NCBI GenBank assembly: GCA_041741095.1
Contig: JBGSKQ010000065.1
Span: 118,203-182,202 of the forward strand
DNA from: UBA6168 sp041741095
GTDB lineage: Bacteria > Bacteroidota > Bacteroidia > Chitinophagales > Saprospiraceae
Direction: 5' to 3'
Length of the DNA stretch: 64,000 nt
The translations under genes and the position numbers were made by a program. Positions 1 to 9,851 of the stretch are shown here, in pieces; positions within the stretch are counted from its first letter, which is position 1; each line of letters begins with the position of its first letter. The notes beneath the pieces were generated by a model. It did no database searches, had not been told where the DNA came from, and saw only the letters and a list, made by a program, of their open reading frames with translations.

Positions 1-3000
1 CCTTGTCACGCTGGACCATGGGGGTGGAACCGTCGAGGTATTGATAGGGGATGCCCTGCTGTTGCACCCATGCCTCTATGAGCTTGAGGTGTTTGACGAA
101 CTGGCTGAAAACCAAGGCTTTATGTCCTTCGACCCTGAGTTCTTCCACTGTGTCGGCAAAGAGTTGCAGCTTGCTGCTGGACAGTTCGCTGTCGGGCTGC
201 ACCATTTTGGGGTGGCAGGCAGCCTGGCGCAGCTTCATCAGTTCTGCCAATATTTTAAAACGCTTGTCGGAAACCTCGCCCGACTGGTTTTCGATATTGG
301 CAACAGCCTGGCGGCGGAGGGCTTCGTAAAAGGCCCGCTCTTCTGGCGAGAGTTCGACCGTGAGGGTGATTTCCGTTTTTTCGGGCAGTTCGTCCAGCAC
401 GTCGTTTTTACGGCGGCGCAGGATAAATGGCTGAATGAGCCGCCGGAGTTGGTTGCGGCGCTCCCGATCCTGGCTGCGCTCAATGGGCACGGCATAACTC
501 TCGTTAAAACGGTCGAGCGAACCGAGCAGTCCCGGGTTGAGGAAATTGAAGAGGTTCCACAATTCGCCCAGGTGGTTTTCGATGGGCGTACCGGTGGTAA
601 TGACCTTGAAATCCGCCTCTAATTGCATGGCAGCCTGCGAGCGTTTCGTCGCCCGGTTCTTGATGGCCAGTGCCTCGTCCAGCACGATGGTGGAGAAATG
701 GGTACTCTTCAACAATTCGCTTTCCTGCTGTAAAAGCCCATAACTGACCAGCAGTAAATCGAAGGGTTGCAGGGCATCTATCATTTCAAAACGGTTGCCC
801 TCTCCAAATACCAGCGGGTTGAGCGTGGGCGTGAATTTCCGGGCCTCGTGGTACCAGTTGCGCACCACCGAGGCGGGGGCGCATACGAGCGACGGGCCTT
901 GCTTTGCTCGGTCGAGCATCAGGGCGAGCGCCTGCACGGTTTTGCCCAAACCCATATCATCGGCGAGGCAGGCACCCACCCCCCAATGTGCCATTTGCGA
1001 TAGCCAACGGAAACCATCTTCTTGATAGGGGCGAAGTTCAGCCTTGAATGTAGAAGGTATTTCAGGCTTTATTTCACGGGATTCTTTGAGGCGTGAAAGC
1101 TGTTTTTTCCAGGCGGCGTCCACTTGTACGTCGTTCAGCAGATCGGTGAAATCCTCAATGGCATGGACGGCCAAGGGGTGGAAGCGCAGGTCGTTTTTGG
1201 TTTTTGAAAAAATGCTGTTCAATTCTTCCAGCCTGCGCTTCAACTGGCTGGTGATGGAGAGGAACTGCCCATCGCTGATTTCCACAAAATTGTTTTTGGA
1301 CTTGTGGGCCAAATCAAGCAATTGGCGGAAATCCATGACGAGGTTTTCGTTGACCTGCACCTTGCCGTCTATTGAAAACCAGTCCCGTTCCTTTTTGATG
1401 CCTACCGAAAGCTGATCGAAACCGATCTGGCCGGCAATGCGCAGTTTTTCGCCTTTGGGATGCTCCAAAATGACATCGCCGCCTTGCTTGAGTGGTTCGA
1501 GTTCGAGCAGCACGTTGAGACAATCTTCCACTTCCTCGAAGAGCCATTCCCGGTTTTCGTTGGGTATTTTCAGCAGGGTAGGGCAGGCGTCCTCTACCCG
1601 GCGGGCGTTTTCTTTTTCTTTTTTCAAATCACGGGTCGCACGGGTCGGAAGGCCGTTCACCTCAGCGATGACATTTTCACGGCCAACGCCCGGCTTGAAA
1701 TAGGGCGGCTCATTGGTAAAGGGTTTTATAAAAAACTCGATCTTAAAACCATTGCCCACTGGCAGCAGGTGTACGAAAATAGTGGTGTCGCCCTCTACCG
1801 TTGGTATGTCCATCGCCTCGCCCCCTATTTCCGACTGCACGGTGACGATGCTGGACAGGTTGCCCACGGCCTCGATGACCTTGTCTTTGGCCTTAGCTGG
1901 CAGTTTCAGTTGCCCATAATCCAACAGGCGGTTGACTTCTGCATGTATTTCACTGACATTCAATAAGATATAACGGGTGGGCGTCTCACGGATCAACTGT
2001 AGCCCATGCCCTGTGAACTCATGGGAAAACTTCATCTCGAAGCCTTCTTTGGTTTCTTCCACCACCAATTGTGGCTTTTTTTCGATGAGCTCCACCGACA
2101 CGCTGGGGTTTTCCATCAAAAACAACAGCGGGTGTCCGACCAGTGCAGGCATCAGTTTTTCCCATTCAAAAAAATACTCCACGGCCCCATAGTAACCCTG
2201 GTTGTAAACTTTGATGGACCTGGCCGCTTCCATGTCCTGTTCCGTCATGTTTTCCACCTTGAACTCCTTCAAGCGCTTTAGGGCCACGTTGCGCCCTTTT
2301 GACCAGCCGCCCTTGCCATGTGTTTGCTCTACGGGCTGTACGGTTTTGTTTTTAAAATCCGCCCACCACACCAGGCGGGTGATTTTTTCATTGGCAGAGG
2401 CTTTTTTAGATTTTTGGGTTTGGAGTTGCAGCAAAGCTTCCAGGGAGCGCTCCCACTTTTCCGTGCGGTGAAGGATGCCCAAAATGCTTTCCGTACCCAA
2501 CTCCTTTTCAAGTTTTTCGGCAATGGCGGCGTATTCTTGGGCTATTTGTTTTTTGGGTTCTAGTTTTGAAATCAGCGAGGCGAATTCCAAGGCCAGCCAG
2601 CGATAGCCGTATTTATCTGCCTTATGATATAGGGTTCTCAATTCCTCCACATCGGGCCGGAACATGGCCTGGTCGTTCCAGTAATGGGCGGCGGCAAAAA
2701 ATATCCACTCCAGCGTATTTTCAGGTCGTTCACGGAGCTGATCCTTGGCATCTTTGACATAGTTCAATTGGTGCAAAACTGCCGATTGCACGTACATGAA
2801 AGTGCCATCAAAAGGGCCATCGGGGGTTTCGGAAAGCAATTCGCTGGCCTTGGGCAGGTAGTCTTTTTCCTTTTGTTTTAAAATGGCCAAAATATGCACC
2901 ACCCCAGCAAAACTTGGAATAGTGCCCTTGCGCAGGCTGCTTTCTTTTCTAAATTGTTTTGCCGACTCTTCCAGCGAGCGCAGGGCCTCATAGTTGTTGC

Positions 3001-3790
3001 CCATAAAAAATTCGGCCGCCCCTTTTCTCGCAGTTTTGGAAAACGAATTTGGCTCTTTGTCCAATATTTTTTCAGCTTCGCCAAATTTGCCCTGGCGCAT
3101 GAGGGGCATGAACAGCAGGGCTGCCCCATTTTCCGCTTTTTTCTTGTCTTCCAGCCAGCCTTGTTGGATGACAAATTGAACGTAATCCTCCACTGGCTCC
3201 AATTTGGAAATAGCCTCTTCCATCAACTGGCCCAAGGCCAATACTTGGATTTCGAAAGGGAAAGTACTCAGCCAATCTGCATCGAATGGAGAGAAAAAAT
3301 GGCCAAAAAAGTCCTCTTTTACCCACTCTTCCAAAAAGAACCTCGCCACATCGGCCATAACCTCCTGCGAGCGTTTCAGGTTGCCCTCGTAAAGGGCGAT
3401 ACGCAAATCCCGCAGGCAAACCTCAAAATTGCGGGGGCCAAAGCTCCATTCCCGATAGGGGAACTGCTTGTTGATGACCCTGACAAATGTTTTGAATTGT
3501 GGATCAATGACCGCCATGCGCATCACCAGTTCCCGGTACTTTTCCGACACTTGCATTTCGCCTTTGGGGCTGAGCTTCAACCATCCCCCGGCGTCCAGCA
3601 GTTCCCGGAATTCCTTCACCTGTGCAGCTTGGATGAAATTCCCCTGCGAATTGCGAATATCACCATCCCGCAGCAAGTTGACCAATGCTGTTTGGTTGAC
3701 AGGCTCGTAGGCGGTCGTGAGCATTTTTAGGATGTCTTGCTCTACTGGGTGCAGGTTTTTAAAACGCTGGCGAAAGGTGTTGAGATCCAT
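1..3790 (-). CDS. SNF2-family DEAD/DEAH helicase (C-terminal part outside window)
   Basis: This reads as one open frame from the ATG at 3790 to the window edge, about 1,263 codons, so the C-terminus is missing. It is an ATP-dependent SNF2/Rad54-type translocase, expected to remodel protein-DNA complexes in the cytoplasm. The first ~900 residues are a helical region I do not recognise. The helicase core follows: the Q-motif-like RPYQEDGFRWL, Walker A DDMGLGKT near residue 943, Walker B near residue 1037, TGTPIEN, and then the start of the second RecA lobe (ALVFSQF, YLDGSTP). Walker B reads DEAL, where the family usually has DEAQ or DEAH. A TAACTTTG -7 box lies upstream at 3863-3870. The gene is divergent from the SDR gene. 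Family call is firm; biological role unknown. Confidence 0.9.
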   Translation of the reverse strand, partial: MDLNTFRQRFKNLHPVEQDILKMLTTAYEPVNQTALVNLLRDGDIRNSQGNFIQAAQVKEFRELLDAGGWLKLSPKGEMQVSEKYRELVMRMAVIDPQFKTFVRVINKQFPYREWSFGPRNFEVCLRDLRIALYEGNLKRSQEVMADVARFFLEEWVKEDFFGHFFSPFDADWLSTFPFEIQVLALGQLMEEAISKLEPVEDYVQFVIQQGWLEDKKKAENGAALLFMPLMRQGKFGEAEKILDKEPNSFSKTARKGAAEFFMGNNYEALRSLEESAKQFRKESSLRKGTIPSFAGVVHILAILKQKEKDYLPKASELLSETPDGPFDGTFMYVQSAVLHQLNYVKDAKDQLRERPENTLEWIFFAAAHYWNDQAMFRPDVEELRTLYHKADKYGYRWLALEFASLISKLEPKKQIAQEYAAIAEKLEKELGTESILGILHRTEKWERSLEALLQLQTQKSKKASANEKITRLVWWADFKNKTVQPVEQTHGKGGWSKGRNVALKRLKEFKVENMTEQDMEAARSIKVYNQGYYGAVEYFFEWEKLMPALVGHPLLFLMENPSVSVELIEKKPQLVVEETKEGFEMKFSHEFTGHGLQLIRETPTRYILLNVSEIHAEVNRLLDYGQLKLPAKAKDKVIEAVGNLSSIVTVQSEIGGEAMDIPTVEGDTTIFVHLLPVGNGFKIEFFIKPFTNEPPYFKPGVGRENVIAEVNGLPTRATRDLKKEKENARRVEDACPTLLKIPNENREWLFEEVEDCLNVLLELEPLKQGGDVILEHPKGEKLRIAGQIGFDQLSVGIKKERDWFSIDGKVQVNENLVMDFRQLLDLAHKSKNNFVEISDGQFLSITSQLKRRLEELNSIFSKTKNDLRFHPLAVHAIEDFTDLLNDVQVDAAWKKQLSRLKESREIKPEIPSTFKAELRPYQEDGFRWLSQMAHWGVGACLADDMGLGKTVQALALMLDRAKQGPSLVCAPASVVRNWYHEARKFTPTLNPLVFGEGNRFEMIDALQPFDLLLVSYGLLQQESELLKSTHFSTIVLDEALAIKNRATKRSQAAMQLEADFKVITTGTPIENHLGELWNLFNFLNPGLLGSLDRFNESYAVPIERSQDRERRNQLRRLIQPFILRRRKNDVLDELPEKTEITLTVELSPEERAFYEALRRQAVANIENQSGEVSDKRFKILAELMKLRQAACHPKMVQPDSELSSSKLQLFADTVEELRVEGHKALVFSQFVKHLKLIEAWVQQQGIPYQYLDGSTPMVQRDK

Positions 3791-3862
3791 GAAATTGGAT
3801 GGTGGTTTTAATTTGTCTGTCTTGTTTGAGGTTAGTTTTCATAGCTTCTTTTTCAAGGGGCG

Positions 3863-3870
3863 CAAAGTTA
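3863..3870 (-). promoter_or_regulatory. -7 promoter element of the SNF2 helicase gene
   Basis: On the minus strand this is TAACTTTG, matching the Bacteroidota consensus TAnnTTTG, 73 nt upstream of the helicase ATG. No clear -33 TTG is visible. Confidence 0.45.
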
Positions 3871-3931
3871 CGAAAGCTGAGGGCAGGGTAGGGGACAGGG
3901 CTTTGTTTTTATTTTTTGATAATCTTGTAAA

Positions 3932-4738
3932 ATGGAAAATTGGAAACAGGAAAATGTTCCAAAACCTTTCGCCTTGGTGACAGGTGCCAGCCAGGGTCTT
4001 GGCCGGGCAATGGCTGATGAATTGGCCAATCGGAAAATCAATCTTTTGCTCACGGCACTGCCCGGCGAGGGCTTGCCCGATTTGACCCAAAGCCTGCGGA
4101 GTAAAGGCATTGAGGCGCATAGTTTTGAAACGGATTTGTCCAAAAAAGAAAACGTGCGGCACCTGGCGCAGTGGGCCAACGGCTTCCCCTTATTTGCCTT
4201 GATCAACAATGCCGGGCGGGGAGGTACCAGGCCATTTTTGGAGGCAGAGGGCGATTACCTTGATAGCATCATCCAATTGAACATCAGGGCGACGGCCTTG
4301 CTCACCCACCTTTTGTTGCCCAATCTGTTGCAGCAAAAAAAATCCTACCTGCTCAATGTGGCCAGCATGGCCGCTTTTACTCCGATGGGCTATAAAACGG
4401 TTTACCCTGCCTCCAAGCGCTTTGTGCAGCACTTTTCGGCAGGGCTGCGGGAGGAATTGAAAGGAACGGGACTTTCCGTCAGCGTTCTTTTTCCAGGGGC
4501 GATGATGACCAACGAAGACGCTTCGCAACGCATTGAGCGTCAGGGTTTTTTGGGGAAACTTGGCCTCCTGACTACAGGGCGGATTGCCGAAATAGCCATA
4601 CAAGGAATACTGAAAGGAAAGGCTGAAATTGTGCCGGGGCGGGCTAATTTTATCACGGCAAAACTGTTGGCCATTTTACCTGAAAAATGGGCGGTCCGAT
4701 GGTTGACAAAAGCTATCATGCGGGAAGTGGATCGGTAG
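3932..4738 (+). CDS. SDR family NAD(P)-dependent oxidoreductase
   Basis: A 268-residue classical short-chain dehydrogenase/reductase, a cytoplasmic Rossmann enzyme that oxidises or reduces alcohols and ketones with NAD(P). The cofactor motif TGASQGLG is at residues 17-24, NNAG at 92-95, catalytic Ser at 145, and the YxxxK pair is Tyr158/Lys162, with the usual 13-residue Ser-Tyr spacing. The C-terminal ~70 residues resemble the DltE/SDR subgroup that acts on lipid-like substrates, but the substrate cannot be read from sequence. It stands alone, divergent from the helicase and convergent with the esterase; its stop codon lies inside a hairpin terminator. Confidence 0.9.
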   Translation: MENWKQENVPKPFALVTGASQGLGRAMADELANRKINLLLTALPGEGLPDLTQSLRSKGIEAHSFETDLSKKENVRHLAQWANGFPLFALINNAGRGGTRPFLEAEGDYLDSIIQLNIRATALLTHLLLPNLLQQKKSYLLNVASMAAFTPMGYKTVYPASKRFVQHFSAGLREELKGTGLSVSVLFPGAMMTNEDASQRIERQGFLGKLGLLTTGRIAEIAIQGILKGKAEIVPGRANFITAKLLAILPEKWAVRWLTKAIMREVDR

Positions 4739-4766
4739 CACAGCCGATAACTTTCAGCTGTGCTAC
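4735..4766. terminator. Bidirectional hairpin terminator
   Basis: A perfect 10-bp inverted repeat, GTAGCACAGC / GCTGTGCTAC, with a 12-nt loop. It overlaps the last codons of both convergent genes: the SDR stops at 4738 and the esterase at 4763. It probably ends both transcripts. Confidence 0.6.
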
Positions 4767-6196
4767 CTAAATACCACCTTCAACACCTCACTATCCCAGC
4801 CCGCCGATATTTTTACAAAATACATTCCCTGCAAATTCAAATGCCCCAAATCCCAGCTTAGTCCGTCCGGGCTTCCTGCTGTCACGGCCAACTCCCGGCC
4901 CATTGCATCCAACAAAACCATTTGGACAACAGCGCCCCGCCATTTATTTGCCCTAAAAAATAAAGTCCCTTTAGATGGATTTGGGAAAATTTGAAAGCTG
5001 TTTTCAATTGACAAAGAAGCAGTTGCATTGGAGTTGCAGTTCAAAAATGGGTCGTTGCCAGTGGCAGCGATGAGCGGTGCAAAAAAGCCGCTCAGGTTGG
5101 CGCAGCGTTCGGGGATGTTGAGGATGGAATGGCCAGGCGGATCGTCCAGGCAGTCGTCGTTTCCCTCCTGGCCAAAATCGAGGATGTCGTTAAAAAAAGG
5201 CGGGGCAGCACTGCCCATGCCGTTCAAGGTCTCGGCAAGGCTGCAAGAGCCGATAGCAAAAGGCCGGTTGTACAGCGGTTGGCACAGATTGATGGGGTTG
5301 TAGCAAAAAGGATAAAGTGGGAACAAAGGTTGGTGTTGGCAGGAAACCACCAGGTCGTCCGTGCGGTGGTACAGGTAAATAACGGGCGTATCCGGCCCGG
5401 CAAGCAGGTTTTGATCAAAAACGCCGCCCATAAATGCCGCTATGCCATTCACTCTGGCGTCGTAAGTCCCCAGGTGCAAATTGCCTTCAATGCTGCCCAA
5501 GTCTGGTCTCGTCCGGTTGGCGGGAGCCGGGACGCAATTGGCCAAATCGCTGTCTGGCAAAGGAGCATCCGGCAAAGCCAGCGTAAAAGCAGGTTTCTCC
5601 TCTTCCCTATCCACCAGCCCAGCGGCCAGGGCGGTGAAGGCTCCGGCGCTAGACCCTCCTACGAAGACGTTTTCCAAATCGGTGCTGTCCATTTCGTTCC
5701 TGTTTTTCAAAAAGCGGATGGCCCCCTTGGCATCCTGCATGGCCCGGTAGAGCGCACGGGTGATTTCCAGGGTGTCGGCGCTGTAAATGCATTTATTGAT
5801 ACCGAGGGGGTTGAGGTTATCATTGCAAAAAAGGTAAGGTTCATAGTAGTCGTCCGGGTGAAGGCCGAGGCGGTAATTGATGGAGGCGCAGGCATATCCC
5901 CTTGCCGCCATTTGCTGGCAAATGGCCACTACGTCATTATCGTCCTTGGTGCCAGCAATCCAACCGCCGCCGTGAACCATGACCAGCAAGGGGCGCAGGC
6001 AATTCCCGTCGCCGATGGGTTTGTAGAGGTCGAGGGTCAGTTCTACCTCGCCGCCAGCAAAATCAGTGGCTGTACCGTAGGGGATGTTTTGTTCCTTCCA
6101 AACGCCAAAAACTGCTTGGGTGTAAGGTAGTTGGGCGTTGAGTGTTTTTAGAAAAAATATTTGTAGCGTTAAAAAGAAGAATAGCATTTTTACCAT
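4763..6196 (-). CDS. Secreted alpha/beta hydrolase (esterase) with T9SS sorting domain
   Basis: A 477-residue exported hydrolase. Residues 1-21 are a signal peptide ending LNAQ. The fold is of the carboxylesterase/BD-FAE type: the HGGG oxyanion motif (VHGGGW) lies near residue 75, and the nucleophile elbow GGSSAG near residue 180. A late DPPGH segment may supply the catalytic His. The last ~80 residues form a T9SS type A sorting domain (FPNPSKG start, GMYFVKI, short Val-Arg end), so the enzyme is probably exported through type IX secretion and attached to the surface or released. Substrate unknown; acyl or feruloyl esters and short peptide esters are the usual ones. No obvious operon partner. 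Confidence 0.85.
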   Translation of the reverse strand: MVKMLFFFLTLQIFFLKTLNAQLPYTQAVFGVWKEQNIPYGTATDFAGGEVELTLDLYKPIGDGNCLRPLLVMVHGGGWIAGTKDDNDVVAICQQMAARGYACASINYRLGLHPDDYYEPYLFCNDNLNPLGINKCIYSADTLEITRALYRAMQDAKGAIRFLKNRNEMDSTDLENVFVGGSSAGAFTALAAGLVDREEEKPAFTLALPDAPLPDSDLANCVPAPANRTRPDLGSIEGNLHLGTYDARVNGIAAFMGGVFDQNLLAGPDTPVIYLYHRTDDLVVSCQHQPLFPLYPFCYNPINLCQPLYNRPFAIGSCSLAETLNGMGSAAPPFFNDILDFGQEGNDDCLDDPPGHSILNIPERCANLSGFFAPLIAATGNDPFLNCNSNATASLSIENSFQIFPNPSKGTLFFRANKWRGAVVQMVLLDAMGRELAVTAGSPDGLSWDLGHLNLQGMYFVKISAGWDSEVLKVVFR

Positions 6197-6258
6197 ACAG
6201 GATATGCATTTAAAAAGTAAATGGATGAAGCCTTATTGTACAAATATTATGTTGAAAA

Positions 6259-7137
6259 TCAGACCAATACCTTGAGGACACCGGGCAAAATTTCAACTTC
6301 AATGGTCTGGAAATAACCTTTCAAGTCGCCATCCACTTCCAACAGCAAGGGATATTTCGATGAAATCTCTACCGTTTTGGTGCGGATATAACGGGTATAT
6401 GGTGACTTGTGCAAATGCCCCGTAAAAAACCGAAAAGTGATCCCGGCAATTGCATACAAAGGAAATGGTTTGAAAATGCACACTTCAAACTGCCCGTCAT
6501 CTACCTCGCCGGTGGGGTTCACCAAGGCCCCTGTGCCATATTTTCGGCCATTGGCAAATGTTATCATATCGGCCCGTATTTGCATGGATTCCCCATTGGT
6601 TTTTACCGTGTATTTTTTCGTGTTAAATTCCAAAAGCGTCCTGAAAAAATGGCGGACATAGCCCCACATGCCTTTATGCCCTGCCTGTTCCCGGTATTTT
6701 ATCAATTTGGCGTTCATGCCCACGCTGCTTTGGTGGAAACACAAGTGTTGGCCGTTCAGGCGCAGCACGTCCATTTTTATGATATTTTTTTTCAAAAAAG
6801 CTTCCAAGCAGTCTTCCACGTTTTGGGGCAGGTCCAGGCTGACCGCCAGACCGTTGGCCGAGCCAAAAGGAATGATACCCATTGGCAAATCACTGCCGAG
6901 GAGCAAGCTGCCGACCTGGTTCACCGTACCGTCGCCACCACAAGCGATCACGGCATCGGGTTGTTCTTTTTGAATGGCCTGGGTTATTAATTGACTGAGG
7001 TCACCGCCATCCGTTTGAACAAAGGCACAGTCCAATCCCTTTTCAACACAAAGCTGTTGGATTGATTCAACCTGATCGGCATTGTCGTTGCCGCCTGCCG
7101 TTGGATTGATGACAAACAAGAATTTATTCGATGGCAT
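6259..7137 (-). CDS. Diacylglycerol kinase family lipid kinase (YegS/BmrU-like)
   Basis: A 292-residue protein of the DAGK_cat superfamily, which transfers phosphate from a nucleotide to diacylglycerol, sphingoid bases or related lipids at the inner membrane face. It opens with the family signature INPTAGG near residues 10-16, and carries the nucleotide-binding GGDGTVNQV near residues 80-90. FGSANGLA follows, and an ATGxLVNP-like segment is found in the C-terminal beta domain. Length is typical. It is divergent from a phosphatidate-phosphatase-like gene with only 75 bp between the starts. A kinase making a phospholipid beside a phosphatase that could remove that phosphate suggests linked lipid turnover (inference). 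Confidence 0.87.
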   Translation of the reverse strand: MPSNKFLFVINPTAGGNDNADQVESIQQLCVEKGLDCAFVQTDGGDLSQLITQAIQKEQPDAVIACGGDGTVNQVGSLLLGSDLPMGIIPFGSANGLAVSLDLPQNVEDCLEAFLKKNIIKMDVLRLNGQHLCFHQSSVGMNAKLIKYREQAGHKGMWGYVRHFFRTLLEFNTKKYTVKTNGESMQIRADMITFANGRKYGTGALVNPTGEVDDGQFEVCIFKPFPLYAIAGITFRFFTGHLHKSPYTRYIRTKTVEISSKYPLLLEVDGDLKGYFQTIEVEILPGVLKVLV

Positions 7138-7212
7138 GAGTAGATCTGTGTTATTGTAAGTGGTTGTTTTGGCCGCTGCATTTTTGACGAAAAAACCATT
7201 GATAAAAAGGAG

Positions 7213-8319
7213 ATGGCAAGCAAAAGTTTTACTAAATACCTAAAAGATTTGCTGGACCTGGAGGCGCCCCCAGTCATCCTGCCTTACCGGGGCTATGGCA
7301 CCCAACGGAAGGTCTGGCTGAAGGGCCATTTGCTCGACGACAGGCTGCTCTATGAAGCCACAGAGGCCGATAGTAAGCGGCGCAACATGAAAGCACTGCT
7401 CAGCCGCTACCTGGCAGATCCCCTGGAAGGATGGAATGTAGAAATCGAGTTTTTTGGGAAAAAGGAGATCATCACCACCCGCCACGATGGTTTTTTTGAA
7501 ACCAGTTTTGATTTTGAAAACGACATAGCCCAACAGGGCTGGCTGGAGGCGAATTATACCGTGCTGGAAAAAACAGGGAAGGGTGCGGAAGCGCTGGTTT
7601 CAAAAGCCGGCGTCTATGTGTTGGATGAAAAAACGGAATACGGCGTCATTTCAGATGTGGATGACACGATCCTGGTGTCACATGCCGCAGAATTATTAAA
7701 AAAAATGCGGCTTGTACTGACCAAAAACGCCCGAACCCGTTTGCCTTTTCCTGGCATTGCGGGGTTTTATCACGCCTTGCAAGACGGCCTCAACCTACAG
7801 CACAAAAACCCTATATTCTACGTGAGCAGCAGCGAGTGGAACCTGTACGATTTCCTGGTGGATTTTTGCGAATTCAGGGGCATACCAAGGGGGCCGTTCC
7901 TGTTGAAGGATTATAGAAAATCAATTGCCCAGGTTTGGCGTTCGGGCGGAGGCAGCCATTTGCACAAATTGCACAAAATCAAGCATTTGTTAACTGCATT
8001 TCCATCGCTTCCGTTTATCCTGCTGGGCGACAGTGGCCAACACGACGCAGAGATTTATGCACAGGCGGTGCATGAGTTCCCAGGCAGGATTCTGGCCATC
8101 TACATCCGGGATGTGAGCCGGGCGAAAAAGGACGTTAAAGTGCGCAAAATCTCGGATGCGCTGCGTGCCCAAAAAGTGGAATTGCTGCTGGTGGCCAATA
8201 CTTTGCAGGCAGCGGAACATGCCTTTGAAAAAGGCTTCATCACCCAAATCGGCCTTGAAAAAGTTCGCTCGGATTTTGACAATGAAAATGCCCCGTTTTC
8301 CAAAGTTAGTTTTGCTTAA
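7213..8319 (+). CDS. App1-family phosphatidate phosphatase (DUF2183)
   Basis: A 368-residue protein of the App1 family, HAD-type Mg-dependent phosphatases known in yeast to dephosphorylate phosphatidate. The HAD nucleophile motif is DVDDTILVS near residues 150-160. FYVSSSEWN is motif II, and LLGDSGQHDAEIY near residue 275 is the acidic motif III/IV. The N-terminal third has the beta-sandwich-like region typical of the family (GYGTQRKVWLKGHLL). It lies divergent to the lipid kinase gene. Its 3' end overlaps the 3' end of the following minus-strand gene by 14 bp. Confidence 0.87.
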   Translation: MASKSFTKYLKDLLDLEAPPVILPYRGYGTQRKVWLKGHLLDDRLLYEATEADSKRRNMKALLSRYLADPLEGWNVEIEFFGKKEIITTRHDGFFETSFDFENDIAQQGWLEANYTVLEKTGKGAEALVSKAGVYVLDEKTEYGVISDVDDTILVSHAAELLKKMRLVLTKNARTRLPFPGIAGFYHALQDGLNLQHKNPIFYVSSSEWNLYDFLVDFCEFRGIPRGPFLLKDYRKSIAQVWRSGGGSHLHKLHKIKHLLTAFPSLPFILLGDSGQHDAEIYAQAVHEFPGRILAIYIRDVSRAKKDVKVRKISDALRAQKVELLLVANTLQAAEHAFEKGFITQIGLEKVRSDFDNENAPFSKVSFA

Positions 8320-9451
8320 AACGGATTTCCTCCACACTGCCTGTTTCTGCACGGATATAATAGAGTTTTTCCTGTTTGCCCTGCCGCACCAACAATTGGA
8401 TGGTATTCGGCGTAAAAATGCCTGACGATAAGGTTTCGATTCGCAAAACGCCCTCCTGCCCAGCGGCCACGGCCACGTCATAGCAGTGCAGTTCTTTGGC
8501 CAATTCCAACTCCTTGGCCAGATATACACCGTTGAAAGTCAACGAAACAATGTCGCCATCGGGGTCGCCTCCTTCTTTGATGCAAACTGAAAAATCGCTG
8601 GAATTTAGGCCGATCACAGCCGGGGCTTCGGAGGTTTTTCCCTCCCTTTCAAATTCTTCTTGTGGTTGATTGGGTTTTTCGAGGGAAACGGGAGGGCGTT
8701 CCTTGTCTTTTTGCCGCCAGGTGGCGAAAGTGCCGCCGATGTTGAATCTTAACTCGTCACCGCCATCTACACGGGTCACCAAGTTGTAGTCTGCCTCGCC
8801 AGAAATGACCAAAACTTGGCTCAACTGAAGGTAAACCCGCCCCTGCTTATAGCCCAAAGACACCGTTGCCGTGGGTTCAATGGTGGAGAACCCCAGCGTT
8901 GATTTCGAAGAAGGGAAGGGAGAAACCTCGTAGTTGTAAAAATTGACAAGGGCCAAACGTGGGGAAAAAGAAAAATCGGCCACTTTTTGCCGAAAACCAA
9001 TCGCTGGCTGGACAAAGGCCCGCCTGTACTGGCCCTCGAATTTATTGCCATCCTCGTAGTCCTGGGCCCAGCCGAAACCATAGCCTCCATAAACTTCTGC
9101 CCTGCCGAGCATCACTTTGGAACTTCCGATGTCAAATGGTGAAAACAGACCACCAGCCGCTTCCAATAATATGTGGGTATTCGCTCCTTCATCTTGTTGG
9201 TCGTCGTTGCCAGACATGAACGATGTATTGGCCATCAATCCAAAATGGTTGGAAACGGCATAAGCCCCTTGAAAGTCAAAGGTTGGCTGAGGGGCTTGGG
9301 TCACCAGTCCCGCATTGACTCGGTAATCGCCTTTTTCGCCCAGCAAAGGGGAGTTGACTGTGTTGGGAACATAGAGGGTAACGCCGCAGCGAGGGAACAG
9401 CAGGCAAGCTGCGATAAGGATAAAACAGTTGGCAAATGTTTGATTTCGCAT
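8306..9451 (-). CDS. Putative outer-membrane beta-barrel or lipoprotein with C-terminal soluble domain
   Basis: A 381-residue exported protein of unknown function. The N-terminus is a hydrophobic leader followed by Cys at about residue 23 (FPRCG), which could be a lipidation site although the lipobox is poor. Residues 40-265 alternate polar and hydrophobic strands with aromatic turns, like an outer-membrane barrel. A linker rich in Glu and Pro then leads to a ~95-residue tail that looks like a small beta-sandwich (GGDPDGDIVSLTFNGVYL). It converges with the App1-like gene and overlaps it by 14 bp. I do not recognise a family with confidence. Confidence 0.6.
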   Translation of the reverse strand: MRNQTFANCFILIAACLLFPRCGVTLYVPNTVNSPLLGEKGDYRVNAGLVTQAPQPTFDFQGAYAVSNHFGLMANTSFMSGNDDQQDEGANTHILLEAAGGLFSPFDIGSSKVMLGRAEVYGGYGFGWAQDYEDGNKFEGQYRRAFVQPAIGFRQKVADFSFSPRLALVNFYNYEVSPFPSSKSTLGFSTIEPTATVSLGYKQGRVYLQLSQVLVISGEADYNLVTRVDGGDELRFNIGGTFATWRQKDKERPPVSLEKPNQPQEEFEREGKTSEAPAVIGLNSSDFSVCIKEGGDPDGDIVSLTFNGVYLAKELELAKELHCYDVAVAAGQEGVLRIETLSSGIFTPNTIQLLVRQGKQEKLYYIRAETGSVEEIRFKQN

Positions 9452-9851
9452 GGTATTTTATTTGTTTTAAGGCCAAAAAAAAATCACTTCACTCCAAAGG
9501 AAATGAATTTTTTGAAAATGGGATAATGCCAAAAATATACTTTGTGCCGTGTTTTAAAGGAATCAATGCAAAAATGAAGGATGCACAGCGTCCGCTCAAT
9601 GCAATTAGAGATCATTAATTTTGCAGCCTAATCAGCCTTTTGTTCTTTTGGTTACTGAATTGTTACTTTTTACCGTCGCCCCATTATTTCATTCGGAGAA
9701 TCCTTTTCTTTGTAAAATAAATCTGGCTTTTTCGCCCTTTTGAATCAGTTTCAACCCAACCCCAAACCTTTACTGTGTTAAAATAACCCGCTCCAAATTT
9801 TACCAAGACTTTGTTCGTTAAAGCCCCTGATCCTGACCGTAATTATACTGT
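9452..9851. other. Intergenic region, nothing recognised
   Basis: Four hundred bases between divergent genes (the barrel protein leftward, the WG-repeat protein rightward). It is AT-rich in its middle and should carry both promoters, but I found no clean TTG-N17-21-TAnnTTTG match, no hairpin of note and no convincing small gene. Confidence 0.5.

Noticed and set aside
2894..3730. A 278-codon plus-strand frame opposite the SNF2 gene
   Set aside because: The minus-strand frame is continuous with the helicase core; the plus-strand translation has no recognisable features.
5129..6130. A 333-codon open frame on the plus strand opposite the esterase gene
   Set aside because: It runs antiparallel to a gene with clear motifs, signal peptide and T9SS domain, and its own translation has no family features.
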